A DNA stretch of 64,000 bases. It comes from Neelides folsomi (Eukaryota > Arthropoda > Collembola > Neelipleona > Neelidae). A program made the translations under genes and the position numbers. How positions within the stretch are numbered: the stretch's first letter is position 1; each line of letters opens with the position of its first letter. The stretch lies in assembly GCA_034687125.1 (NCBI GenBank), contig JAQGBZ010000009.1, positions 516,829 through 580,828 of the forward strand, given 5' to 3'. Below the pieces are notes generated by a model. That model saw nothing but the letters and a program-made list of their open reading frames with translations, was not told the origin of the DNA and searched no databases. Shown piece after piece: positions 48,665-61,045 of the stretch.

Positions 48665-51600
48665 TTAGTTTCCAAAGAGGTATGGCTGAGGATCGTTGAT
48701 TGGTTTCAGATCTGTAGGTTGAACCACACTGCCACACATAGGACATTTCGCCTCAGCTTCTAACAGTCTAATGAAACAATATTCATTTAATTTAATTTAT
48801 CATTAATTTAATTCATAACTATTCATTTGCATTATTATCTACTCAAATCTATTTAATTTTGATATTTAATTTATAGTTGAATGATTGAATACTGTTACAA
48901 TTGAATAATTGTATATGCAATAATAATACTACAATATGTAATAAAATAAAATTGAGAGTAAAGAAAAAGAAAAAATTAATTTTGTACGTTGAAAAATCTG
49001 CTTGAATTGCTGGTAAGTCGCATTGTGGACATGCAGTAAGGCCATGAATGGTGATATGACGACCAGAAGCGATGCAGAAAGGGACGACGCTCCGACATTC
49101 GGGACAGACATGAACATAAGAAGGGAAGAGCGTATTGCAGTGGGGACAAGCTGTGTGTTCGTCGGGCTCTTCCTCCAAATTCGCCTTCGACGATTTTCTG
49201 ACCATGAGTTCGAACTTATTCTTGTACTTGGTATTGATCTGCTGTCTCCGGTGGGGCTTCATGAGTTCGAACAAGGCGTTCATGGCCGACTTCCTCAACC
49301 TCGCCTTCTGGCACTCGATGACGGTGGTGGTGAGGAGCTGGACCTCGTGGGCGGGAAACATTGAGATGTTTTCCGAGAGATTGACTAGCAGCCGTCCGGC
49401 CGTCTTATGATTCCCTATCCCCATGTGGACCCGGACTAGATTGTAAGCGTGGATGAGGAAAAGAGCGTCTACGAGATCCCGCGGGGCTCTGATCCCCTTC
49501 GCTCGAACTTCCTTCAGGGCTGTGAAGAGGAGTTGATGGGCAGAACGATAGTTGCCCTTTTCGCGCTCGTCTGCTGCCAATACCAGGGCCGTTTTGGAAG
49601 CCTCAACCAACCGACCTGCAGCCATGTAGAAGTTCAAGAGATGACGAGGATCTTTTAAATTTCCGTCCTTCGATCCTGAAACAAAAATTAAAATGAAGAT
49701 AAAATATTTATCCTTCATTTAAATAAAACTATAAATTAAAATATATTGGTATATATTGGATTAAAATATATATATATATTATAGTGATAAATATTTATAA
49801 TTTTATTGGTCTCATATAATATTATTTAAAATATTAATTTGTAATTAAATATATTTGTCTATTAAAGTACCGATGAGGAAGTTGACGAGTTCCTTTGCAT
49901 AAGACTCCACTTTCGAATCCACCACTGTGGCAATGAGGAATTTGAATAGATAATCCTCTTGGGCTGGTAAGACTGTAGCAGCAGCCCTCATCAACATCCT
50001 GTAAGCTCGCGAGTATTCCTTTGCCGCATAATAATGCTTTCCTGCCCTGAGTGGATCTTTCATTTCTTCGAAGTAATTGGCGATTTGGAAAAGCGTCTCT
50101 TTGAATTCTTCCTGTAATTTGTATTCGACGATGATGTCGCCAAGGATGTCAGCCCTCCCAGCTCTTAAAGCTACCAACATCCCGTCATCCTTACACCGCG
50201 AAATGACCAAGAACCGGAGGGCCGTGTCGACGTCATGGATCTTTTCAAAGAATCTTGCCACTTGCATAGCGGCCGTCGTGCTCTGACAAATCTTCACCAC
50301 TCGGATGGCCTCGTCGGGGAGGCCGGCGGCCAAGAAGAGTCGAACGGAAGCCTCGAATTCATTCGCCAATTCGTAGGCTTTTGCAGCTTCTTTCTCCTGC
50401 CCTTCTGCCTCCTTCGCTTTGGCAAATTGGAGGAAAAACCGCGGGCTCTTGACATAATGAAACAACTTCTTCACTTTGTCCCATTGTTTGAGTTTGATCC
50501 TGAGGGTGGCCACGCGGTTCCAACATTTCAATATCTCCCATAGCGTCGCTCCCTCTTCGTATTTCTTAACCTTTTCGCAAAGCAGGGCACATTGTCTCTT
50601 CAAGTAGTCGTCGTTGACGTGGAGAGCCATAACCATCCCCCGGTCCACTTGGCCACAACTTATGTAACAGCGAGCCAAACCATGATGGGCTTTTTCCCTC
50701 GCCCTTTTCCCGCTCTTGGTCTCCGGATTGGCAGATTCGTAAGCTTTTTCATAGTAAGGAAGAGCTGTAAGGGCGTCGACGACCACTTCGAAGTGCCGGC
50801 CGTGGTCGGCAATGATTTCGGGAACGTCGTCGGGGGCGAACTTCTCAGCCAGTCTTCGGGCCTCGTCCCATTGGTGAAGATTCCTCCGGATGTGCAGAGT
50901 CCAGATCTTGTCAGCCGACTTAAAGAAATGCCTCTCGGCATTGTCATATTCGTGGAGGAGAACTCCAATGAGTCCAAGGATTGTGCGGGAGTCCTCGGTT
51001 TTCCGAATCTTCTTCAGTTTCCAAATCAACCCGGGTCTTTTGACCATCACGGCCGCTTTGATAGCGTAGTGAAAGTTAAGGGATTTGAGAGCTTCTTCAA
51101 AGAAAAACTTCCAGTGAAAAATCCTATTTTGCCGTTTGCAGACCTCGCACGCATCTGAGAACTTTCGCAGCATGCAAAGCCGTTTAAGCTTGAGGGATTC
51201 ATAAGGATCCGTCTCATCTTCGGGACGTTCGACATATAGAGAAGCAGTTTTGATGGTTTTCCCCCGTGTGGATTGGGAAATAATGACTCCTGCCTTGAGA
51301 GAGATCGGGAGATGGTTGAGGGACGAAAAGACTTTGAAATTCCCCACATACCCGTAGTCGCGATCATGGTAGGAGTTTTTCCAAATGACGAAAACCTCCA
51401 CGGTGTAAAGGGCCAAATTGTAGACGATGAATACATGGGAGGATTTCTTCTCAACGTCCCAAAGGATTCCATCACAGCGTGTGGGAAAACCTTCGATCTT
51501 CATTGAAGTCTCCTCGAGGAGATCGACAATGAATCCTTCACCGGTCTTGGCCGTCACGATCACATTCACCCCGGTGGCATCGGGGTAAATAGCCTTAATG

Positions 51601-53707
51601 TTCACCCTGACCCCGTTGTACTGTCTGCACACGATGGTATTGATCTCCTTCCATCGCTCCAAGTGCCAAACACGGAGAAGACTGTTTTCTCCCCCGTAGA
51701 GGAAAAAGTCCTTCGAAAGACTCACAGCAAAGATCTTGTAAGGTTTCTCTTGCAAATTGGGGAAATGGGTTGTATCTCGAGCGTCCTTATGTGTACATTC
51801 GATCCAATGGAGCGTGGCCCGATCACCGAACCGCACAGCAACAGCCTTGGCGTTGATGGCCAGTTGATGAACCGTCCCATTGTATTCCTTAACCGTCAGT
51901 GGGAGATCCCGGTTCAGCCCGGGTGGTTCGTGAATGGCGTAGAACCAGGCCCGGTTGATGCTCGACACCGCCACGTGGCCTTTCCCAAGGGCTAAGAGTG
52001 TAGGTTCGACGGGGAGTATGTAGGATCTTTCTTTGACCATTTCCACGTATTCCTTCCGAGTGGTGCGGACCGACTTGGGCCCGTCGACCGTCGAGAACCC
52101 GCTCACTTGGAGGTCTGTGAGAGAAGACATGTAAGCCACATGGGTAGGGGTTGCAGCACCGAGCAGCGGGACGGCGGTCAGAAACACGAACACGTCCCCG
52201 TTGCTGTTGAGGACCGCGAGGAGTTGGCCGTCGTGGGACCATGATGATCTTTTGGCCGGACGGACTTTGTCGTCCCCTTCAGAAATGTCGGCCGAGCCCA
52301 GGAGCGACCGGGGCTCTCCCGCTTCCCGGATTTCCACATTTACATCAGACACGCAGATGGCTAACTATTAAAAAGCTTATTAAATGGTGTTAAACAAGGT
52401 TAAATGTTACTTTTGAATTTCTTGAGCAAAGAGCGGTGTGCCGCAAAGGTTCGCTTTTCAATTCGCAGAGTGACAATTCTGTTCCCATTTCTTTGTGATG
52501 GGATGAAAGCAAGACGACGAATCCTTGGGAAAATGCTACAAGAATGTATCCGTCCCCGTGCCAATGATGCCCAATGATGGCTCCGTACCGGGCTTGGAAT
52601 CCCAATTCCAATGGGGCTAGTGAAGCATTCTCTTCCAGCTTCAACATATAGAGGGTCTTTTCTCCAAGGACGACGCTCACAGCGTTCTCGAAATGTGTCA
52701 CCACGCGGTCTTCTTTGATTTGCCCAAATTTCAAGTTGGAGGGTTTGGCCCTTAACATTACGGACTTAATGATGTCTCCGTGGGTGTTGGAAAGACTCAT
52801 GAGATTCTCGGCCGTGGCAAGGACGAGGACGTTTTGATTCGAGAAACCAATACACAAAACTTTTCGTGTTTGCTTCCCTGATACCGGAATCTTCCTGAAA
52901 GAAAACTAAGTGTTTATTCTCACATTCATTAAATTGAATTTGAAAAAGTTAGATTTGAATATTTAATTGTTTAAATATGTGTTTAAATATTTAAATCTTT
53001 AATTAAAATTAATTATATTATTAGGTATTATTAGGCGATATAATATAGCACATTGAAAAAATTTTCTTAAATTGCATTTTTCAATTCCAAGGTAAAATTT
53101 ATATTGAAAATGTTTATCAAATTGAAATGGACTCACTTCATTTCTCTGTGGTTGTAAATGAGCATATGACCTTTTGAAGTCGTTACAGCTAATGTTTTCT
53201 CAACCCTTGACCAAGCTAAGAAATTCCCTCCTTCCTTGAACCCTGAGTCAATCTCAATCGTTTTCTTGCTGTGTACATCCCAAAGGATGATCGTGGAAAA
53301 TCCATCAATAAGAACTGCAAGAAAATCTCCATCTTCGTCCCATTCCATCCCATTCAGTCCTCTATAGAATTAATTAAATTAAAATCCTATCAAAATTTTA
53401 AGATAATGTGAGTACAAACCCTTCAAATGTAATTTGTGCATATTCTTTTCCCATCCGATTGTAAACTGTAATTTTACTGCTCTTTTCTCTCGCATATGCC
53501 AAATACCCCCCACTTGCTTTCTGCCATGAAAAGAGAATGACACCACCGCCGGTGGTATTATCTATAGCAAAGAGCCTCTAAAAAAGAAAAGACAGTTTAA
53601 AAGCCATCCAATGTAAATTGAGATCAACTTAAGAATCAATCTTAATATTATTAGTTTTTAATATTATTATTAATTATTCTAACTTTGCAAGTTGCCGATA
53701 ATGCCAT
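48665..53707 (-). CDS. WDR19: WDR19 / IFT144, intraflagellar transport complex A core subunit
   Basis: IFT144 belongs to the IFT-A train, which carries retrograde and membrane-protein cargo in cilia. Exons in transcript order are 53684-53707 (tentative), 53420-53577, 53137-53361, 52411-52894, 49871-52364, 48988-49675 and 48665-48767. They total 4176 nt (1391 aa; human is 1342 aa). The N-terminal WD40 propellers show WQKASGGYLAYAR, MEWDEDGDFLAVL, GHMLIYNHREMKKIPVSGKQ and SWSHDGQLLAVL. The 2.5-kb exon holds the TPR-like helical region (KSPRFFLQFAKAKEAEGQEK, RFFEKIHDVDTALRFLVISR). The C-terminus has CXXC pairs (CPHC, CPEC, CPQC, CPMC) as in other IFT144 proteins. The first coding exon of 24 nt is my best candidate: ATG, eight codons, then a GT donor in the right phase. 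It is the weakest part of the model. A sensory-cilium role is expected in arthropods. Confidence 0.93.
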
Positions 53708-54269
53708 TTTACATAGGAGATTCAACACTTAATTAAAATGAAAATTTTGGAAAAACTTTAAAAAATAACAAAAAAATAAAAACGTTAAATTGTAGTTTTA
53801 AAAACCAAGAGGCCTTATTACTCGCGCTCAACACTTTCCCCTCTCATGAAATATAGTGTAAATAAAATTAAAAAGTAATCAATGAACTGTGAGATTAACT
53901 TCAATGAGGTTTAATTTCGAGAGAGATGAATTGGAGAACTAAAATTCCTAGATTTCCGAGTGGGGCAGAAAATGACGAGTTTGTTGTTAATTAACGTTCT
54001 TGTTTCCATGTCAGCAAAGAGGCGAAAGGACCCATCAGGATTTTTACACCTTTTCCCTCTCACTCAACCACATTACAAATGTCTCACCTTTCCCTTCAAG
54101 ACCAGACCTAAACCGCGCCATTTGGTCTCATCCTCTCTCAATGGTCATTTTAAAGTTTTGATCTTGGCGCTGAGGATTCCTCCATCTTTGGTTCATTGCA
54201 ACGAGGAGGTCGAAGCCGGGAGGAACTCTCACAGTCCGCTCCTCGTCCAACCACCACCCCGAGATCGAC
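53708..54269. promoter_or_regulatory. WDR19 / RPL17 divergent promoter region
   Basis: WDR19 (-) and RPL17 (+) start 562 bp apart and point away from each other. A pyrimidine-rich stretch near 54110-54140 could be the ribosomal-protein initiator (TOP-like) region, but I cannot fix the transcription start. Confidence 0.35.
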
Positions 54270-55074
54270 ATGGGGAAGTATTCCCGAGAACCCGAGAACC
54301 CGACAAAGTCCTGCAAGGCCAAAGGGTCGAACCTTCGTGTTCATTTTAAGGTAAACCCCGAATAAAGCGAATCGGCTCTGACCCTAAATATGGTTGTTTT
54401 AGAACACGAGGGAGACGGCTGCAGCGATCAAGCGTATGCCCCTCAGAAGGGCCGTCCGCTTCCTCAAAAACGTCATTGACAAGAAGGAGGCTGTCCCCTT
54501 CAGGAGATACAACGGAGGCGTTGGAAGATGCGCTCAGGTAAATTAACAATTAGAGTAAATTAAACAAGGGGAGATACCACGCGGCTAGTCCAACAATGGA
54601 ATCCCTGAGCTGTAGTAATCCAATAATTTTATTTCCAATTTTATTTATGAAGGCGAAGCAATGGGGTTGCACCCAAGGAAGATGGCCGAAGAAGTCGGCT
54701 GAGTTCCTGCTCCAACTCCTTAAGAACGCCGAATCGAATTCTGACAACAAGGGACTCGATGCGGACAGACTCGTCATTGACCATATCCAGGTCAATAGGG
54801 CTCCCAAGATGCGCAGGAGGACATACAGGGCTCATGGACGAATCAATCGTGAGACTTCACATTCTGAATATTAAAATTAATTGGGGGGATTGATTTGAGG
54901 ACATTGTTTAACATTTAAATTGTTTTTCCAGCTTACATGAGCAGTCCTTGTCACATCGAGGTGATCTTGGCCGAGAAGGAGGACATCGTGGCGAAGGCTA
55001 AAGAAGAGGAACCTGTGAAAAAGAAGGTCTCCAAGAAGAAGTTGAACCGCCAGAAGATGATGCAGAGAGACTAA
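54270..55074 (+). CDS. RPL17: 60S ribosomal protein L17 (uL22)
   Basis: Four coding exons are 54270-54350, 54403-54537, 54653-54848 and 54932-55074. They give 555 nt and exactly 184 aa, the same length as human RPL17. The sequence tracks the family throughout: [92 protein letters not shown]. It ends in a lysine-rich tail. uL22 lines the peptide exit tunnel. All introns are short GT-AG. The second exon is more diverged than the rest, at the residues between LRVHFK and VPFRRY. Confidence 0.97.
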
Positions 55075-55542
55075 ATGTTTTACGATTTAATAAATAACGT
55101 CCCTCTTTGAAATTCTATCTTTTTATTATCACACTTAATTTCATTCATATAATTAATTTACATATATTATAAGTTATCTTACAAACACCTCAAGCTTATA
55201 AGTATAAAAATATAGCGACTTAAAATGAATTCACATCGAAATTAAAATTGAGAAATTAATAGTTACTTTTTAAATTATATTTTTGGAATTGAAATTAACA
55301 TTGATTGCATTGAATTCATACATGTTTCTTTTAATCTTGCAATAAGATTTATTCGTAGTTTATAAAAGTAGATCAGAATATTGTATATATATTTAATATA
55401 AAGATCCTTAATGTTTAAATAGTTTAAATAGTGACTTTTAGTTAATTAAGTATTTTTACATTAATTGTAAGTTCATTTCATTAAATGTTTCCACAATTGG
55501 ATTATCATGTTTGATTGAATAAATTAATTGACATTGAAGAGC
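55075..55542. other. Convergent 3' gap between RPL17 and PIGB
   Basis: This stretch is 468 bp of AT-rich DNA between facing stop codons. An AATAAA at 55089-55094, 15 bp past the RPL17 stop, is the likely poly(A) signal. I see no gene. Confidence 0.5.
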
Positions 55543-57462
55543 TCAGTCGCGACACAAGACCTTGACAAAAGTCCCGATGTTGTCAAAAGGAAACGGAGTG
55601 TGAGGGGCTGAGAAGCAAACACGAAAATATAACCCAACAGCTTTCAAACTTTCCTTCGCCATCTCCACACTTTGATCATATAAAAGGACGAATTGAGGCG
55701 GATGGGAAATTTTATCTCGAACGAATTCGTTCAAATCAAGGTCGGCAAAATCCCCAAGTTGGACGTTCCCGTCGCCTTGACCATTTGGATGACAAGTGAA
55801 GTGCTCAATGGCAGTGTTTGAGTTGTGGAAATAGGTGAAGACTGGAAGCGAGTAGCAGGGCATCAAAATCCACACGGGTCCTTTCTTCCCGCTCTCTAAA
55901 CCTTGATTGATAAATTCTGTGGCCGGGACGAGTCCCGCTTGATGATGTCGGCCAAAGAACCACATGGCCACCAATCCAGCAACCCCATTCACAATGAAGA
56001 AACCAAGAAATCCCCTTGAAATAAATTAAATAAATTAAATTAGATTGCATTTAACTTAACATTAGATAAAAAACTGATGAATGAATTTGTTGTGGATTTG
56101 TACACTTACCATTTAGCAGCTCGTCGCTTCAATTTGTACTTGTAGACAATATGGGCAAAATCTCCAATGATGGCATGGAGAGTTGGAAGGAGCGGAAGAA
56201 GGAACCGAATTTCCTTATGGGCAATGAGACTCAGAATTCCAATGTAAACTCCAATGATTTGAAGATCTTCCAGCCATCGCCGTCCGCGGAAGAGCAGTGG
56301 AAGCAAAGCAGTGATCATGTGAGGCCCCAAGACGGAAGGAAGTCCGGAATAAAAATACCAAAGGGCGGGATGAGTCCCGAAATTTGCACTTCCACCTTCC
56401 AAGAAATTGAATTTGAAGAAATTCCAAGGAGTCAAAATTGGCCGTCCATACATCCAAGAATCCAATACTCCAATGGCAATGAGAACACTTGCTCTGAATT
56501 TAAAAACAATCATTATCCACCATCTGATTAAATTAATTTTTTGCTTATTAAATTGTCAACCAACCCAGTGATAATTGTCAAAGCCCGAATTGGCGGGTTC
56601 CTGAGGAGATAACATCCGATTTTGAAAGAGAGCGGAAGCCATAAAATCACAGCAGTCGGTCGAATGAAGAAAGCCAAAGTCACCACAAATGCAAACATTG
56701 GCAAATTCACTAAATAGTATAATTAAATTAATTCAAATATTCATCGAGTCTTACTAATAATGAATAATTAAACAATAATTCACCAGTATCGAGGAGATAA
56801 AAAGCCATCATGTTTAGGGCCATTTCAGCAGAATTGGTGAGGGTCCTTGACCCGCAGAAGAAAGTGAACCACGATGTGAGTGAAAGGGCAAAGATCCATT
56901 TCGAACTTCCGACCCCGTAACGACGCATGGCATAAGCCAAAAAGGCAACTTCACCGATGGCGGTCAAAACAGCTTGGACGAGTCTCGGAGCAAGGACCTG
57001 AATTAATTTAAAAAAAATGAAATGAAATGAAAACTATATAATATCTTTACAATTAAATACGGAGTGTCCAAGTTGAGTAGCTGAAGAAACTGCATCGGAA
57101 ATCCCACAAGAATGGGATACAAATAGCTTCGAAGTCCAACGCCCCATTCCCAAGACAAATGTCCATACCTGGAATTATTTTAATTATTAAAATTGTCAAA
57201 TTATTAATTCCGCTTTTCATCCATGAAGATTAAATTACCCAAAAATTATCTTATGAGCAACTTCTGTGGATTGCCAAGCTTCGTCTGGAACAAACTGCGT
57301 CCTGACTACGAATGCAGAAATGATCCTGACAGCGAAAAGAGTCAGAGCGTAGAAGCGTAAAAGTCGAAAGCGTTGTTCGGGAGTGTATTTCTCTTTGTGT
57401 GGAGGACCGCGCTTTGTGTCACACCAATCGCGACACGGATCCTCGACCTCTTTCTTCCCCAT
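55543..57462 (-). CDS. PIGB: GPI mannosyltransferase 3 (PIG-B)
   Basis: PIG-B adds the third mannose to the GPI anchor precursor in the ER lumen (GT22 family, dolichol-phosphate-mannose donor). Six coding exons in transcript order are 57239-57462, 57051-57168, 56784-56997, 56565-56709, 56110-56493 and 55543-56014. They give 1557 nt (518 aa; human is 554 aa). The first luminal loop has the catalytic acidic motif in TQFVPDEAWQSTEVAH, and YGHLSWEWGVGLRSYLYP follows. Then come CGSRTLTNSAEM, IRPTAVILWLP and ILTPWNFFKFNFLEGGSANF. The family motif HKEIRFLLPLLP also fits. The C-terminal luminal part includes ILMPCYSLPVFTYFHNS. Many hydrophobic helices fit a polytopic ER protein. The start at the first ATG of exon 1 gives a charged cytosolic N-terminus. 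Confidence 0.94.
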
Positions 57463-58084
57463 GATAAGGCCAAACCGATTTGACCTGAAACTGAAATTGG
57501 TAAAATAATTATAAAATCCAATAAAAATGAGTCAACATGATGAGTCTGGCGAATGAAAAATGGTCAAGACCTAAAATTAGCAACTTACTTCTGTTGTTAT
57601 CTTCAGGTCACTCACCCTTGAACTCACAGGTTTAATTTAAATATGGTTTAATTACAATTGTGACATGGAAAACTCTCACTTTCTCGCCCTTCAACTTCCT
57701 TTTGTTTATTTGCATTTTAAAAACATGTGGAAAGTTTGAGATCCTCAGGTCAATTGATAAAACACGTGAGAAGTTCAAATATTCACCCGCGATTCCTTTT
57801 TACAACATTTTTTACAAATTGCTCATTTCGTTTTCCCCTGTTTCCCCTCCCCCATTTTAAAGACCTTGGGAGATTCAAACTGAAATGTTATTTAATTTAT
57901 CAAATAAATACTTTATACCTTAATTATGAATTAGTCAAAGGTGAAGGATTTATATTTTTCGACTCAAATTTATGATTGAAATAAACGATTTACTTAAGAA
58001 AACAGACATTATTGATTTAAACATTAAATTTAATAAACTTGCTTGTGATTAATAAAATAGTGAAAGAGAATCAAATTTAAGATA
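57463..58084. promoter_or_regulatory. PIGB / MTG1 divergent promoter region
   Basis: The two start codons are 622 bp apart and point away from each other. The sequence is AT-rich with scattered CCCC/CTTC runs. Open stretches at 57660-57860 and 57727-57975 (+) look random. I could not assign a TATA box or transcription start. Confidence 0.35.
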
Positions 58085-59307
58085 ATGACCAACTTTCGTA
58101 AAGTTTTTAGTTCTGTTCCTTTAAAATCTTCTCTTAATTGGTTTCCAAAACATATGAACTCAGGTGAAGTCTTAATCAAATATAAAAAGTGTAAATTGGT
58201 ATGTTCAATTTGTAAATTTTTATTTGTTTTTAGGTTTAAAACAAATGCAAGCTAAATTGAGATCAGTTGATTGTGTTGTTGAGATCCACGATGCTAGGAT
58301 GCCCTTGAGCGGACGGAATCCCAATTTTTCCAGTCTCATCGTTGGCAATAAACCCCACATCCTCGTCTTCAACAAACGAGATCTCATCCACAGGAAAGAT
58401 GAGGAGAAAATCTTGGATGTGTACAAGAAGAACGAACCAAATGTCCAAGTTACCTTCACGTCATGCAAAAACGACACGGATCAAGGGATGAAAAGAGTAA
58501 GTGCAGATTTTAATTATCTCAACAAGGTTTATTAATTTATTTCGAATCTAATTTCATATTGTTTTAAAACAGCTGCTCCCAACTATCGTTAGTCGGATTG
58601 AAGGGGGAGCCAATAGCAGTCGAGATTACCACGCCATGATCATCGGCGTCCCCAACGTGGGGAAATCCTCGTTGATTAACATGTTGAGGTCGAAGAATCT
58701 GAGGAAGTCGAGAGCAGTGAAAGTCGGCCCTTCTGCCGGGGTCACGAAAACTGTCCATGAGAAAGTTCGGATTTCCGAATCACCGAGTCTGTTCCTCTTT
58801 GACACTCCCGGGGTTCTCCCGACCAGGATTTTAGATGCTTCCGAAGGGCTCAAGATCGCTTTGTGCGGGAATCTTCCCGATGCTCAGCTGGACTTGAAGA
58901 TGATCGCCGACTTTCTCCTCTTCACCCTCAATCGACTCGAACGGTTCAAATACGTGGAGATGTTCGGGTTGGGCGAGCCAAGTGATTGCATCCTCACAGC
59001 CCTCACTCTTGGATCTGCCCACTTGCACTTCACACACACTAAAGCGAGGATTTCGGGCGATGGTTTTAACCCCACTTTAAAAATATTATTATATTAACTT
59101 ATTCTCTCTTCTTTACCAACACAATCGATCGAAACTTGGTCTTTTGAATATTTAGGAACTGAATTATTGAAGCCGGATCTTGACCGAGCAGCCCTTTACT
59201 TCATCACTGAATTCCGGAAAGGGAACCTTGGGAAGATTTTGCTAGATGACCTCCAAACAAACACGGATGAAAATTGGAGCAAGAAAAATATCATTTATGA
59301 CGAGTGA
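58085..59307 (+). CDS. MTG1: Mitochondrial ribosome-associated GTPase 1
   Basis: MTG1 is a circularly permuted GTPase of the YlqF/RbgA family that matures the mitochondrial large ribosomal subunit. Four coding exons are 58085-58163, 58234-58496, 58573-59062 and 59156-59307. They give 984 nt (327 aa; human is 334 aa). The permuted motif order is visible: G4 NKRD (within VFNKRDLIH), then G1 GVPNVGKSSLINMLRS, then G3 FDTPGVLPTRI. The upstream NWFPKHM and VEIHDARMPLSGRNP blocks are family hallmarks. The C-terminal helical region ends near DRAALYFITEFRKGNLG. The donor of intron 3 (GATG|GTTTTA) is weak but is the only one that keeps the frame. The hydrophobic/basic N-terminus suits mitochondrial import. 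Confidence 0.94.
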
Positions 59308-59444
59308 ATTTTTCTTAATATTGTTTAATTAATCTAATCATTTATGAATAATATACAGACCTATCGTATCCTATTATGTATTTAAGTAGTCACATCAGTT
59401 ATGTATGTTATTTTACATAAAACCATTTGTCTTGAATATTGTAA

Positions 59445-59450
59445 AATAAA
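59445..59450 (+). promoter_or_regulatory. AATAAA poly(A) signal, MTG1
   Basis: A canonical hexamer lies about 138 bp past the MTG1 stop, between the convergent MTG1 and SFRP stop codons. Confidence 0.45.
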
Positions 59451-59601
59451 TGATTTATATGAAACGGTTTCAGGGAGCTGTTTTGGTATTGGGCTTTCTC
59501 TGTTTATGAAGAGACCTTGGATGTGTTTTGAAACGAGAGTGTAAATGAGTTTATTAGGATACTGGCTAGGATTCACAAATAGGGGGGTTCCTAGGGGAGT
59601 T

Positions 59602-61045
59602 TCACTGGTTTCTTGGGGGTGTAGAGACGCGGCAGCCGCCGTAATTTCGCCCTCGTCTACGACCGCCTTGTTTCCGTCGTCTCCGACGACCGCCGCCCTC
59701 CTCCCCTGCCGCGACCACGTTCATAGGAAGGGGGTTCGAGCAATCCATGCTCCGAAACGTCCTCACCGCGTTCCTCAGGATCTGCACAAATGAAAGTCTG
59801 TCAGAAACCTCATTCAGTCTTATTCAGAAATCTCATTTTTCATGATTGGAATGGAAAGAGATTGGACATTGACTAATTACTAATTATACAGGCAAGACAA
59901 AAGTGTCTTGTGGATGGTTTTGGTTGTATTTAACTCACGCTGTCTTTCCCGCTCCATGACATGAGCAGTCTCGCCGTTCGGTTACCGTCGCTCTTGGTAG
60001 TCCCCATTACGAGGTAGGGCTGCCCGGGTCGCAGGATGCTTCCGCAACATCCGTCCCGGGGTTCAAGACCAAGTCTCAACTCGCGGCCTCCGCCTTTCCG
60101 TCCTCCTACGTTTTTGAACCACCGGCCTTTGCGGAACTCGATCACTCCACCGCGAGTCCTTTTAAACTTGGCTCGGAAAACTGGGGAAGAAGATCGTTTA
60201 GCATTTGTGGGACGAGACATTCAAGTTGTACCGAAGTCTGAGCGGCAGAAGTTGTCCACGATGTTTTCGCACGTGTGGGCCTGGTTACATGTCGGACATT
60301 CGGTCTCAGCCGCTGCGGAAAGACCGTCAGTTTTGCCCGGGGAAAGTTTTTAACTTACGGAGTGGTTCGGAGCTGTTTGCAGCTCCAGGTCGGATACAGA
60401 GGTCGTGGTCTTCCGGGAACTGATCGCAGGAGAGCATCGACGGCCAAGGGTACTTGTAAGTGAGCATGCGAGGCTCGCATCCCTTCTGAACACCCTGGAA
60501 GACACGAAGTGTGATTGAGGTCCGGGGATGGAAAGGACCGAACCTGGCAGAGAGAGCGGCAGGGGTAAATCGGACGATCGAGACAGATTGGGGCGAAGAG
60601 GGAACAGAGGAACAACTGGGTGTCCGGATGGCACTGCAAACCGATGAGCGGATTCCACGCTTTGGCCTACAAAATGAGCAATTGACATTACCAGACCTCC
60701 ACTTGATCTTATTAATAGGGCACATCTCTGGGTCTCTGACTGCGGTCGCCTGTCAGGAGGAGACACACCAGAGAAATATATCAAGTGAGTCCCATTTACA
60801 TTGGTTGGTCTGGAAATGAATCTTACGTGGTACTCGGCCTCTTGGAGCGAGTCGTGGCCGAGCAGGTTCGGGACCATCATCTTGAAATATCCGATGTTCT
60901 TGCAGAGGGAGAAGTTCGCCGGGATGGAGGTGCAGGCGAAGGGAGGCGGGTAGGAAGGGCGCGGACCGCCGTCCCACTCCTCGCTGAACGACTCTGCGGC
61001 CGCGAAGGCGACCAGGGCGGCGAGGGCGAAGGCGAGCGTGGCCAT
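59602..61045 (-). CDS. SFRP: Secreted frizzled-related protein (SFRP1/2/5-like)
   Basis: SFRPs are extracellular Wnt-binding modulators. Six coding exons in transcript order are 60827-61045, 60544-60666, 60359-60494, 60232-60312, 59939-60180 and 59602-59781. They give 981 nt (326 aa). A typical signal peptide (about residues 1-18, alanine-rich) is followed by a cysteine-rich domain with ten cysteines. These include SLCKNIGYFKMMVPNLLGHD, FLCSLFAPICLDRPIYPCRS, GVQKGCEPRM, WPSMLSCDQFP and DHDLCIRP. A netrin-like module then begins (ECPTCNQAHTCENIVDNFC, VFRAKFKRTRGG, VMGTTKSDGNRTARLLMSW). The protein ends in an Arg/Gly-rich basic tail, which may bind heparan sulfate. There is no transmembrane segment, so it is not a Frizzled receptor. 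The intron between exons 3 and 4 is only 46 bp. The FLCSLFAPICLDRPIYPCR block matches the SFRP1/2/5 class better than SFRP3/4. Confidence 0.93.

Noticed and set aside
50592-51158. 188-codon plus-strand frame opposite WDR19
   Set aside because: It is the antisense shadow of the 2.5-kb WDR19 exon, whose own translation matches IFT144 throughout.
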